From a virus: 27,292 nucleotides of DNA. Shown here in pieces: positions 8,177 to 14,463 of this stretch. Numbering within the stretch: the first letter of the stretch is position 1; each line of letters begins with the position of its first letter. The translations under genes were made by a program, and so were the position numbers. Location: the IMG/VR virus record IMGVR_UViG_3300021090_000091, positions 1 through 27,292 of that record, one strand, 5' to 3'. The notes below the pieces were generated by a model, which was not told the DNA's origin, searched no databases, and saw only the letters and a list, made by a program, of their open reading frames with translations.

Positions 8177-8784
8177 GCCTTTACTCTTTTTCCAAACCCT
8201 CGTCACTTTGGGCTTGAAGCCCGGCGTGTCAGGCCCCTTGTACGGCTTGGGGTATGCGTCGTGCATCATGCAGATGTAGAGCCACTGCCCGCTGGTGAGG
8301 TCGCAGGCAGGCTTGCCAAATAGGTGATAAGCCCTCTCAGCGTTGTTGAATTTAAAAAGTTCGAGATCGAGGGAGTTTTTTTTACCTCGGTGAAGAGTTT
8401 GTCATACTCTTCGTCGGTCATCTTTTTCAGCGCGGGGTTGCTCTCGTTGTCCAGGGCGTTCCACTCCTCGATCAGGATGGCCTTGGCCGAGGCAAAGGCG
8501 GGGAGCTGCGCCAGCTCATCCGTCTGCTTGAACATGCGCTTGCCGGTCTCCGGGTCCACGATCGCACGGGCGAGGATGGCCGTGTTCTGCGACGCCTGGT
8601 ACGCGTCCATGGTCGCGGCCGAGAACTCGATCTGCGCGGCCTTGAAGCGGCGCTCGACCTCGAATTGGGCCTCTTCTATCTCCGCCTCGGTCAGGATCCG
8701 GAGCGTGATGCTGTCCTCCCGTCCCGGCCAGGGGATGGTGCGGGTGTTGCGCGTGCCGGCTTTTAATTGTTCGATGAGACTCAT
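8168..8784 (-). CDS. Tail assembly chaperone 1, -1 frameshift (GT-type) product
   Basis: Eight adenines on the coding strand (8383-8376) give A AAA AAA in the reading frame. Slipping back one base after codon 8379-8377 continues from 8377 to a stop at 8168-8170, giving 205 aa instead of 172. The extension includes LELFKFNNAERAYHLFGKPA and QWLYI. The other cassette's extension is its clear homologue (LEHFKFRNAKKAFAFFGKPA, QWLYI), which shows selection on both frames. In lambda-type systems the shifted form links the chaperone to tail subunits. Mu itself is reported to use a different shift; the -1 direction here is read directly from the two frames. Confidence 0.8.
8266..8784 (-). CDS. Tail assembly chaperone 1, unshifted product
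   Basis: 172 aa from ATG 8784 (MSLIEQLKAGTRNTRTI). GAGGGGTG lies six bases upstream, and the second copy starts the same way (MSLIEKLKAGTRN). The product corresponds to the G-type chaperone of long-tailed phages, which coats the tape measure during assembly and is absent from the finished tail. It is encoded directly upstream of the tape measure. The last 37 codons overlap a second open frame that encodes the shifted form, so both products come from one gene. It shares ERRFKA, LDA/MDAY and EYDKLF-like segments with the second copy at 24752-25267. Confidence 0.8.
   Translation of the reverse strand: MSLIEQLKAGTRNTRTIPWPGREDSITLRILTEAEIEEAQFEVERRFKAAQIEFSAATMDAYQASQNTAILARAIVDPETGKRMFKQTDELAQLPAFASAKAILIEEWNALDNESNPALKKMTDEEYDKLFTEVKKTPSISNFLNSTTLRGLITYLASLPATSPAGSGSTSA
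8376..8383 (-). other. Slippery sequence for -1 frameshift, cassette 1
   Basis: On the coding strand the codons are GTA AAA AAA ACT. The heptamer A AAA AAA is in the correct phase for simultaneous -1 slippage. Confidence 0.75.
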
Positions 8785-8790
8785 ATAGAT

Positions 8791-8842
8791 CACCCCTCAC
8801 ATGCCCCCCTCACCCCAGCCCTCTCCCTCCAAGGGAGAGGGA
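8791..8842. repeat. Intergenic hairpin repeat (CACCCCTCAC family), second copy
   Basis: CCCTCTCCCT at 8819-8828 pairs with AGGGAGAGGG at 8832-8841, a 10-bp stem with a 3-base loop. The CACCCCTCAC word at 8791-8800 gives the Shine-Dalgarno of the chaperone on the minus strand. Same family as 2888-2930. Confidence 0.65.
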
Positions 8843-8873
8843 GTTGGGCGGAGAGGAGGGTTTTGTCAAGACG

Positions 8874-9236
8874 TTATTCCTTATCGTCGCTCGCCCGTTC
8901 GGCGCCGAAGAGGATAGTGCTCACGATCTCCTTCTCCCCGTCGCTGTCCTGGTCGCCTTCTTCCACACAGACGACGCCGAAAAACTCCAGCGGGGTCCCA
9001 TCGTCGCCCATGACCAGGATGGTGCCGTTTTCGATACTGCCGAAATCGTACCGAGCCCCGGCCGGGATCACGTAATCGACGGAGAAGGCATGCCGGAGCC
9101 GCAACTTGACAAATCCGGTCTTGTTCATCATCTCCACGATCTTGCGGTGGGTGCGCTTGAGGCGTTTGAAATTTTTCAGATCGGTGATCTGTTCGCCGTT
9201 GATGGCGATGTCGTGACGACTGACTAATTGCTGCAT
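8874..9236 (-). CDS. Tail tube protein, Mu gpM-like
   Basis: 120 aa, close to the 118 aa of Mu gpM. The start is preceded by AAGGAGG. The visible pattern is INGEQITDLKNFKRLKRTHR, a central VDYVIPAGARYDF and GTILVMGDDGTPLEFFGVVC, with an acidic C-terminus. The product polymerises into the inner tube under the sheath. It lies directly downstream of the sheath gene, the usual order. The 178-base gap between them is filled with repeats. Confidence 0.85.
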   Translation of the reverse strand: MQQLVSRHDIAINGEQITDLKNFKRLKRTHRKIVEMMNKTGFVKLRLRHAFSVDYVIPAGARYDFGSIENGTILVMGDDGTPLEFFGVVCVEEGDQDSDGEKEIVSTILFGAERASDDKE

Positions 9237-9254
9237 GGTGGCCTCCTTGTGTTT

Positions 9255-9408
9255 CAGTCGATAGCTTAGAGTCGATAGCTTAGAGAAACAGTCGATCGCT
9301 TAGAGAAACAGTCGATAGCTTAGAGACGATAGCTTTGAGATTAAACTCTTAGCTCTAAAACTCTTGGCTCTAAGCCATTTCTTAGCTCTTAGCTCTCGGC
9401 TATTAGAC
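9255..9408. repeat. Tandem TCGATAGCTTAGAG repeats between sheath and tube genes
   Basis: AGTCGATAGCTTAGAG-type units recur about five times, some with an AAAC spacer, then grade into CTTAGCTCTTAGCTCT words of the opposite sense. The two arms can fold back on each other (AGCTTAGAG against CTCTAAGCC-like words), so a long imperfect hairpin is possible. No gene is present. Confidence 0.7.
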
Positions 9409-9414
9409 TGCCTC

Positions 9415-10872
9415 TCACATCATTATAATCTGAAGCGCGTGGACATACGCGCCGTCGCCAACGGGCGATGGGACCTTGTAATTGATCTGCTGCCGGTTCT
9501 GCACGTCGCGCTCGACGATGAAGTAGTTCTCCACCTGATTCACGCCGGTGAGCCAGTCGGCCTTTTGACACTGGTATGCCGTGTGCTTCGCGATATTCTT
9601 GCAGATATCGAGAGTGGACAGCGGATGGTCCTCGTCCTTTTCCCGGATCTTGTCCGGGGCCATGGCGCTGATGTTCGCGATCAGGGCGTCGCGCACGGCG
9701 TCCATGCAGGTGACCTTGAACAGGTCCACCAGCACCGGCTGACTGTTCGCGTCAGAGGTGTAGGTCGTAGGCATGCGAATGAGCTGTGGTTTTTCTCCCG
9801 GCCCCATGACGATGGGAGACACGCCGTTTGAAATAGCACCCTGCAACTGGCCCCAGGGCGGACGATCGGCGATGTCCGGCGCGGAGACCCCGGTCATATC
9901 GAGGTTCTTTGTCGGGGTGCCGATCTTTCTGCCCACCTCGGCAGCGGCGCCGATCGCGGCCACCATGAACGACGGTGTTTTTTTCTGTGTTGCCGCGGTA
10001 TAAGGGGCCCAGGGCGCCGCCTCCCGCAGCACGTTTACGGCGTTTGCCAATGATGTTGCCGAGGCATATGCCCCGGTCGTGGCATAGATTGCAATGGCCG
10101 ATTTCGGAGCAACAGGCCCGGAGATGGAATTGAGGTGCGTTCGGAGTGACTGGAGCGAGGGCTGATCGTTCAGACTCGTGCAGTAGATGTCGTACTTTGC
10201 GCCAACCAGGAGATCGGTCGCGTCCGCAATATTCGGGTCCGCGGCGCCGTTGGCCATGGCGACGATCGTGCAGGTCACTCCGGCCGCTCCGGAGAGCTGG
10301 TATCCGAGCCCGATCTCGTTGCCGCACTTGCCTTTGTTTTTTGCGGTGGTGGTGAGCACGCCGGCGACGTTGTCCGCCGTGGCGGGAAAATCCGCCTTTG
10401 CGTTCACCGCGGCCTTGACCGCCGTTGCGATGTCGGTTGCCGAGTCGCCGGCAGCGATCGCCACATCCACGTACTGGTCACCGATGAAGATGCGGACAGT
10501 GCCGGCCGAGGTTGCCGGGCCGGTAAAGGTGAAGGTCCCTTGCGCAGCGACCCCGCCCGCGTTGTCGTCCAGGGTGACGATCGAGAGGTCCACCTGCGGA
10601 TTACGCTTGAACGCCGCGCGCGCCATGAGGTGGGCAACGGAACCGATGCCGGACTTGGCCGCAACCTCGGCGTCCGAGAAGGGACGATACACCGTTTTTT
10701 CGGCGACCGTGCCCGCCGCAATCCGCTGGGCGATGATAATGACCTTGCGCGCACCCGAGGGCAGTCCTGCCGCGGCCTGGCTGAAATCCTGTTCGCCATA
10801 GACCCCCGGCACGACTATCCCGTCCTGTACTTCCGTTAAAACAACATATAGGGGGACCTGATAATAAGTCAT
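9415..10872 (-). CDS. Contractile tail sheath protein, Mu gpL-like
   Basis: 485 aa from ATG 10872 (MTYYQVPLYVVLTEVQDG), similar to Mu gpL (about 495 aa). Features typical of the sheath family are a first-strand segment followed by VPGVYGEQDF, a GTVRIFIGDQY domain insert, a middle region with GAYASATSLANAVNVLREAA, and the conserved C-terminal fold (VTCMDAVRDALIANISAMAP, ENYFIVERDVQNRQQINYKV). The longer frame to 10929 is rejected because the homologous start is MTYY. No Shine-Dalgarno stands before this ATG; a transposon-end-like sequence lies there instead (10848-10896). It is the first gene of the tail operon, with no head-tail joining genes upstream. Confidence 0.9.
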   Translation of the reverse strand: MTYYQVPLYVVLTEVQDGIVVPGVYGEQDFSQAAAGLPSGARKVIIIAQRIAAGTVAEKTVYRPFSDAEVAAKSGIGSVAHLMARAAFKRNPQVDLSIVTLDDNAGGVAAQGTFTFTGPATSAGTVRIFIGDQYVDVAIAAGDSATDIATAVKAAVNAKADFPATADNVAGVLTTTAKNKGKCGNEIGLGYQLSGAAGVTCTIVAMANGAADPNIADATDLLVGAKYDIYCTSLNDQPSLQSLRTHLNSISGPVAPKSAIAIYATTGAYASATSLANAVNVLREAAPWAPYTAATQKKTPSFMVAAIGAAAEVGRKIGTPTKNLDMTGVSAPDIADRPPWGQLQGAISNGVSPIVMGPGEKPQLIRMPTTYTSDANSQPVLVDLFKVTCMDAVRDALIANISAMAPDKIREKDEDHPLSTLDICKNIAKHTAYQCQKADWLTGVNQVENYFIVERDVQNRQQINYKVPSPVGDGAYVHALQIIMM

Positions 10873-10896
10873 TGAAATATCCGATAAGTGACTTCC
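10848..10896 (+). repeat. Internal copy of the element's left end, overlapping the sheath start
   Basis: Aligned with 128-176 without gaps, 32 of 49 bases match by hand count. Both diagnostic blocks are in register: CCTGATAA at 10857-10864 and GATAAGTGACTTCC at 10883-10896, with the same 23-base spacing as in the true left end. Orientation is the same as the left end. The first 25 bases are sheath codons and the rest is the untranslated leader. A degenerate relative of the inner repeat (AAAATCAAAGTTGAATTGAT) follows near 10937. It may be a relic or still active as an end or transposase-binding site. Confidence 0.6.
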
Positions 10897-11005
10897 GGAA
10901 GGTTTACGAATGCCTGACAAAGGGGTCAAAAAAAGGCAAAAATCAAAGTTGAATTGATTTTATAAAAAAGAGCGCAAGAACAGCACAATTATCTAAGAAA
11001 AAACG

Positions 11006-11154
11006 ATGAACCTATCGCAGATTGCGATCTCAAGTTTAACGGGCATAACGGCGTCCGTTACCTGCCCCATGCCTTCACCCGCGAGGGCTGCAACATCCCA
11101 GAAAAAACCACGGAGGTTATCACAGTTTGTGATGACCTCCGGCGCACCAAGGCG
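11006..11154 (+). pseudogene. Frameshifted ORF6N-domain (antirepressor) remnant
   Basis: One plus frame reads MNLSQIAISSL and, after a one-base frame change, continues as GHNGVRYLPHAFTREGCN before an unrelated tail and a stop at 11152-11154. The composite matches the core of ORF6N/KilA-N-type phage antirepressors (SQIATS...RYLPYAFTEQG). A further plus-strand frame to 11329 (PTYGPQRIAAIIGKPEFKNN) is not recognised. The 443 bases between the sheath start and the metalloprotease therefore hold decayed plus-strand coding material, not a head module. Confidence 0.5.
11014..11141. promoter_or_regulatory. Two related palindromes upstream of the tail operon
   Basis: ATCGCA-GAT-TGCGAT (11014-11028) and ATCACA-GTT-TGTGAT (11119-11133) share the form ATCRCAnnnTGYGAT, with centres 105 bp apart. 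The second sits in a longer hairpin: GGAGGTTATCACA (11112-11124) pairs with 11128-11140 with a single G-T mismatch. They could be activator sites for the late tail operon starting at 10872. The first overlaps the ORF6N remnant, so chance is possible. Confidence 0.35.
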
Positions 11155-11315
11155 TCATAGATCGGATGCCGGGACTACCAAATATCCAGATTTTCGTGAA
11201 GCTGCCTTCTTCATCAAATCACAAATGCCCACCTACGGACCCCAGCGGATCGCCGCAATCATTGGAAAACCGGAATTTAAAAACAACGTAAAGCGCTGGC
11301 TCAAAGTAAGCGCGA

Positions 11316-11903
11316 CTATAGAGGCTTAGGAACCCTGGCTCCTGCAAAAAGATCTTTATGTGACCACATAACCGATTCCAAACTTCTTACCATAGATTCA
11401 CATCCATCTCTTCGGGGGAGGGGCTGTGAAGGAAACAACGACTTCCATGCAAATCGATCCGCCCTCAATTCACACCCCCATTGTACCATCTCCGTTTTCT
11501 CTTGATTTACGGTTCCATCGACATTTCGTATTGTTTTTGATTTGGGCCATATAGGATTAAGCAGCGCATGGCCGATTTCATGATAAACAAGAAAACGATA
11601 AACTTGGTCGCGAGGAATTGACTCGAAGCTCATCTCGGGTCTGCGTGCCGTGCGGAACGCCTCCGCATCGATACAATTTACCAAGCTTATTGTGTTGCAG
11701 CGCACGGTATGCCCCCCGAAACCAATGTCGCCTTCAAACAACAGGTACGCAAACGTGAATTCGTACTGGCAGACGTTCGTCATGTTTCTCGTATCTTTGA
11801 CTTCAATAATACATCCTCCTTTGGTCCTGGCAATAGAGAGGAGTTCCGATAAAAGATCGGCCGTGAGATAGACCAAGTCCTTTGTTTTTGCACTCAATAG
11901 CAT
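11316..11903 (-). CDS. HEIGH zinc metalloprotease-like protein (downstream paralogue)
   Basis: 195 aa, start preceded by AAGGAG. A zincin motif HEIGH lies at residues 108-112 (VYRFLVYHEIGHALLNP), with a likely third ligand in CELRADRFAW (E145). The N-terminal half has no recognised domain. Residues 100-165 are close to those of the neighbouring gene at 11934-12494, so the two are tandem paralogues. Phage-encoded HExxH proteins of the ImmA/IrrE type cut repressors to release lytic promoters; a similar role here is inference. The gene lies after the sigma factor and Mor-like genes and before the tail operon. No signal peptide, so it should act in the cytoplasm. Confidence 0.7.
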   Translation of the reverse strand: MLLSAKTKDLVYLTADLLSELLSIARTKGGCIIEVKDTRNMTNVCQYEFTFAYLLFEGDIGFGGHTVRCNTISLVNCIDAEAFRTARRPEMSFESIPRDQVYRFLVYHEIGHALLNPIWPKSKTIRNVDGTVNQEKTEMVQWGCELRADRFAWKSLFPSQPLPRRDGCESMVRSLESVMWSHKDLFAGARVPKPL

Positions 11904-11933
11904 TTCAATTCTCCTTTTTGGTGATCCGCGCGG

Positions 11934-12494
11934 CTACAGCGGCTTGGGTGTCCTGATCGCTGTGAAAAGATTTTTATGCTCTATCATGAACGCCTCCAAC
12001 TTTGCAACCAGAAATTGGCAGCCCTCCGTTTTTGGGAGTGGTTGTGAGGGAAATAATGACTCCCATGCGTATCTATCCGCCCTCAATTCACACGCGCCCT
12101 TAAGCAGCCGCATTTTATCTTCATTCAAGGTTCCGTTTGCATGCCATATACTTTTTTGTAAAGGGTCAAGCAGGGCATGTCCTATCTCATGATAAACGAC
12201 AAAACGATAGATCTGATCACGTGGAATTTTTCTTCCATCTAATTCGGTCGGAATGAACGAGTAAAATAAATCCACGTCGATCGGCTCTAATAGATATATT
12301 GTGTTATTGTGTATTTCACGGCCATCGAAATCAAGATAGCCCTTCTTGTAAAACCAACCATTCGCGCCACACATGTTTTCCTTTTTTCTGAGTTCCATAA
12401 TACATCCGCCTTGTTTAGCGAGTGAAGCGAGTTCATTATAAAGATTATATGATAGAGAGATCAGGTCCCTCGCTTTCAACCCTAATTGCAGCAT
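11934..12494 (-). CDS. HEIGH zinc metalloprotease-like protein (upstream paralogue)
   Basis: 186 aa, start preceded by GGGAGG. HEIGH is at residues 102-106 and the glutamate of CELRADRYAW at 136. The architecture equals the downstream paralogue, including the openings (LKARDLISLSYNLYNELASL here, AKTKDLVYLTADLLSELLSI there), PRDQIYRFVVYHEIGHALLD and the ending SLFPSQPLP. The N-terminal halves have diverged more than the catalytic parts, as if two different targets are recognised. Both keep every visible zinc ligand, so neither looks decayed. Cytoplasmic location is expected. Substrate unknown. Confidence 0.7.
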   Translation of the reverse strand: MLQLGLKARDLISLSYNLYNELASLAKQGGCIMELRKKENMCGANGWFYKKGYLDFDGREIHNNTIYLLEPIDVDLFYSFIPTELDGRKIPRDQIYRFVVYHEIGHALLDPLQKSIWHANGTLNEDKMRLLKGACELRADRYAWESLFPSQPLPKTEGCQFLVAKLEAFMIEHKNLFTAIRTPKPL

Positions 12495-12536
12495 TTTAAA
12501 ATCCTCCCTATGTCATAAAATAAACTTTTATATTAC

Positions 12537-12980
12537 TCATTGCGAAGCGACCATTTTTATATGCGCGCGTTTGATGATGAGTTGAACACCCCTCGACGTA
12601 ATCCCATACTTTCGAGCGAGAGCGACTATCGAACCCCGAAAAGTTCCAGTTTTAACCTCCGAGAGTATCATCCGCTCTCGTGCGCGTGTCAGGGGACCTT
12701 GATTGCCGTCCAGCTTAGGCAAATAAAACGACTCACCACGGAATTCCCTTGCGAGCTTAAAGGTTGCATCGAGACCGATGACTTTGACAATATCCCCATA
12801 TCTTGCGTCCGTATCCGCCAATTCCTCAAGTCTTTTCCGATCCTGCACCTTCGGTAAATAGAAGTTCTCGCCGCCGAATTCTTTGCCGAGCCTCAAGGCT
12901 GTATCGAGCCCGATGACTTTGGCAACGTCCTTATAGCTGCTATTTAGATCCCTTTCCGTGATATCGGTGATGCCAATCAT
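12537..12980 (-). CDS. Mor-like transcription activator with tandem duplicated N-terminal unit
   Basis: 147 aa from ATG 12980 (MIGITDITERDL), supported by GGAGG seven bases upstream; a longer frame to 13115 lacks this support. Two similar units follow each other, DVAKVIGLDTALRLGKEFGG with NFYLPK, and DIVKVIGLDATFKLAREFRG with SFYLPK. These match the dimerisation part of the Mu Mor/C family. The C-terminus (TFRGSIVALARKYGITSRGV) is the helix-turn-helix. Mor-family proteins activate middle or late promoters that lack a good -35 box. A doubled N-terminal unit is unusual for the family. The gene is one step downstream of a second Mor-like gene. Confidence 0.75.
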   Translation of the reverse strand: MIGITDITERDLNSSYKDVAKVIGLDTALRLGKEFGGENFYLPKVQDRKRLEELADTDARYGDIVKVIGLDATFKLAREFRGESFYLPKLDGNQGPLTRARERMILSEVKTGTFRGSIVALARKYGITSRGVQLIIKRAHIKMVASQ

Positions 12981-13036
12981 GCCTTTACCTCCATATGGTG
13001 ATATATTACAGAATGTTCTTTTTAACACCCTCCTAA

Positions 13037-13357
13037 TTATTGATCCCCAGTGCGTGGCAGTACTCCATGCCCCTCCTTTGGTTCGATGGTTTTTTTCTGT
13101 CCCTTTTTGAGCCACGTAGCCATGGTCCTGCCTGAGACTCTGAATCGCAAGGCGAGGTTACGGATCGTATATCCGCCGCTGTCGTAGAGTTTGCACGCCT
13201 CAGCGATGTTGACATCTCGCTTCAGATTCAGGCAGCTTGGGATTGAGATGTAGCTACCGCCCCAGTGGTCTACTATCTTCATCGTGTTTTCGACCCCGAT
13301 CAATTCAGCTATTTTTTTGAGATCACCGGGCAGCTTGTCTATTATGTCCTCGTCCAA
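13037..13357 (-). CDS. Mor-like transcription activator
   Basis: 106 aa from a TTG at 13357, chosen because AAAGGAGG ends five bases upstream and directly follows the sigma-factor stop codon; a GTG at 13393 would overlap that gene and has no ribosome site. LPGDLKKIAELIGVENTMKI and DHWGGSYISIPS are the Mor dimerisation part. NIAEACKLYDSGGYTIRNLA with LRFRVSGRTMATWLKKG is the helix-turn-helix. This one has the usual single-unit layout and size. It probably acts with the element's sigma factor or the host's to turn on the tail genes. Confidence 0.75.
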   Translation of the reverse strand: MDEDIIDKLPGDLKKIAELIGVENTMKIVDHWGGSYISIPSCLNLKRDVNIAEACKLYDSGGYTIRNLALRFRVSGRTMATWLKKGQKKTIEPKEGHGVLPRTGDQ

Positions 13358-13368
13358 TGTACCCTCCT

Positions 13369-14019
13369 TTATCGGAATGGTTCCCGCACCCACCGCAGTT
13401 TTCTAAGGGCTTTATTCTCTATCTGTCGGGACCGGTCCTTCGAGACGCCGATCTTAGCGCCTATTTGATTGTGCGTTAGGTCTGCCCAGTACCGGAGAAT
13501 GATGACCCTCCGTTCTCGCTCGTCCAGGTCCGCGACAATATTTCTAACCTGATCGCTGAATATTGTCTCATCGGCGCCGGGACCCTTCGAAACAAGCAGA
13601 TCCTTGCGCGTGGTTTTGTCGTCGTCATAAACTGGATCGTCAAGAGATTCGTGCTCGTGGAGGTAATTCAACCTGATGTATTCATGGACGCGCTGTGTGA
13701 CGCCATGAACGGCATAGCTTATAAACCTGACCCCCATGGCCGGGTCGAAGGTCTTGGAGGAGATCACCATGCCTATGCAGCCCTCTGATATCAAATCCAT
13801 CAGCGGAAGGCCCGGATGCCAGTACCTGAAGACGACCTTCAGGACAAACCGGAGATTCGACTCAATGAGCAGATCAGCGGCCGCCTGGTCGCCCGCTCGG
13901 GCTCGTTGTGCGATGGCTGCCTCTTCCTCGCGCGATAGTACCGGCCGCATGTTGACATCACGTTGAAACATTCTGAGTAAATCCCTCTCAGTAGACCGAA
14001 ATTCATTTTTCGCTTCCAT
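13369..14019 (-). CDS. Sigma-70 family RNA polymerase sigma factor
   Basis: 216 aa, start preceded by AAGGGGGG. Region 1.2 to 2 is clear (LSREEEAAIAQRARAGDQAA, LLIESNLRFVLKVVFRYWHP, LPLMDLISEGCIGM, FDPAMGVRFISYAVHG). Region 4 follows near residues 160-212 (DLDERERRVIILRYWADLTH, IGVSKDRSRQIENKALRKLR). Region 3 is replaced by a short acidic linker with DDPVYDDDKTTRKDL. Compared with a housekeeping sigma (over 350 aa) it lacks region 1.1 and most of region 3. It sits ahead of two Mor-like activators in one operon, so it probably directs polymerase to middle or late element promoters. Sigma factors are rare in Mu-like elements. Confidence 0.85.
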   Translation of the reverse strand: MEAKNEFRSTERDLLRMFQRDVNMRPVLSREEEAAIAQRARAGDQAAADLLIESNLRFVLKVVFRYWHPGLPLMDLISEGCIGMVISSKTFDPAMGVRFISYAVHGVTQRVHEYIRLNYLHEHESLDDPVYDDDKTTRKDLLVSKGPGADETIFSDQVRNIVADLDERERRVIILRYWADLTHNQIGAKIGVSKDRSRQIENKALRKLRWVREPFR

Positions 14020-14134
14020 TTGCCCCCCTTTGGTGATAGAGTGGATTCACTCAAAAGGAAGCTTCCCCCAGCTTTAAGCCACGCCCCCGCCCGGTCGCGT
14101 GGCTTTATTTATTTAGCGGACTGTAAAACCCAGA

Positions 14135-14416
14135 TTAATCATTGCAACTTTGTACCAAATTGGTTTCTGAATTTTCTGGTCCCGGTTGCCCTATTTGTTC
14201 TAAACGTTTCGACATTTTATCACATGCTGCAATGAGGCCAATTTTCAGGCCAATATTCGCTTTAGTGTTCTCATCTATTTTGTGAGAAAGAAGAACGAGC
14301 CCAACCTTCAAGGCATTGTTCGCTTCAGCATTCTCGTCTATTTTTAAAGTAAGAAGGTTGAGCGTATTTCTTAATTCCTCAACCGACTTAACGAAAAAGA
14401 CATCTTCCGTTTTCAT
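14135..14416 (-). CDS. Small coiled-coil protein with internal repeat
   Basis: 93 aa, start preceded by GGGGGAAG. Two near-identical units occur in tandem, LLTLKIDENAEANNALKVGL and LLSHKIDENTKANIGLKIGL, followed by IAACDKM and a polar tail. Amphipathic helices are likely, giving an oligomer. No homologue is recognised. It lies between the transposase and the sigma factor and is well spaced for translation. Conserved repeats and a good ribosome site argue that it is real; function unknown. Confidence 0.6.
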   Translation of the reverse strand: MKTEDVFFVKSVEELRNTLNLLTLKIDENAEANNALKVGLVLLSHKIDENTKANIGLKIGLIAACDKMSKRLEQIGQPGPENSETNLVQSCND

Positions 14417-14463
14417 TTACTTCCCCCTTTCACCGCTATATCCTTCCGGACATATAATTTTAT

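Noticed and set aside
11119-11133. CRP binding site
   Set aside because: The half-sites are in the reverse order (TCACA before TGTGA) and the spacing is wrong for CRP.
11006-11329. 107-codon plus-strand frame as an intact gene
   Set aside because: The recognisable ORF6N text runs from this frame into another after about ten codons, and the rest of the frame has no known pattern; treated as debris.
10981-11330. Promoter of the tail operon
   Set aside because: A TTGACC box occurs near 10923 on the minus strand, but no acceptable -10 box follows at normal spacing, so no promoter is called.
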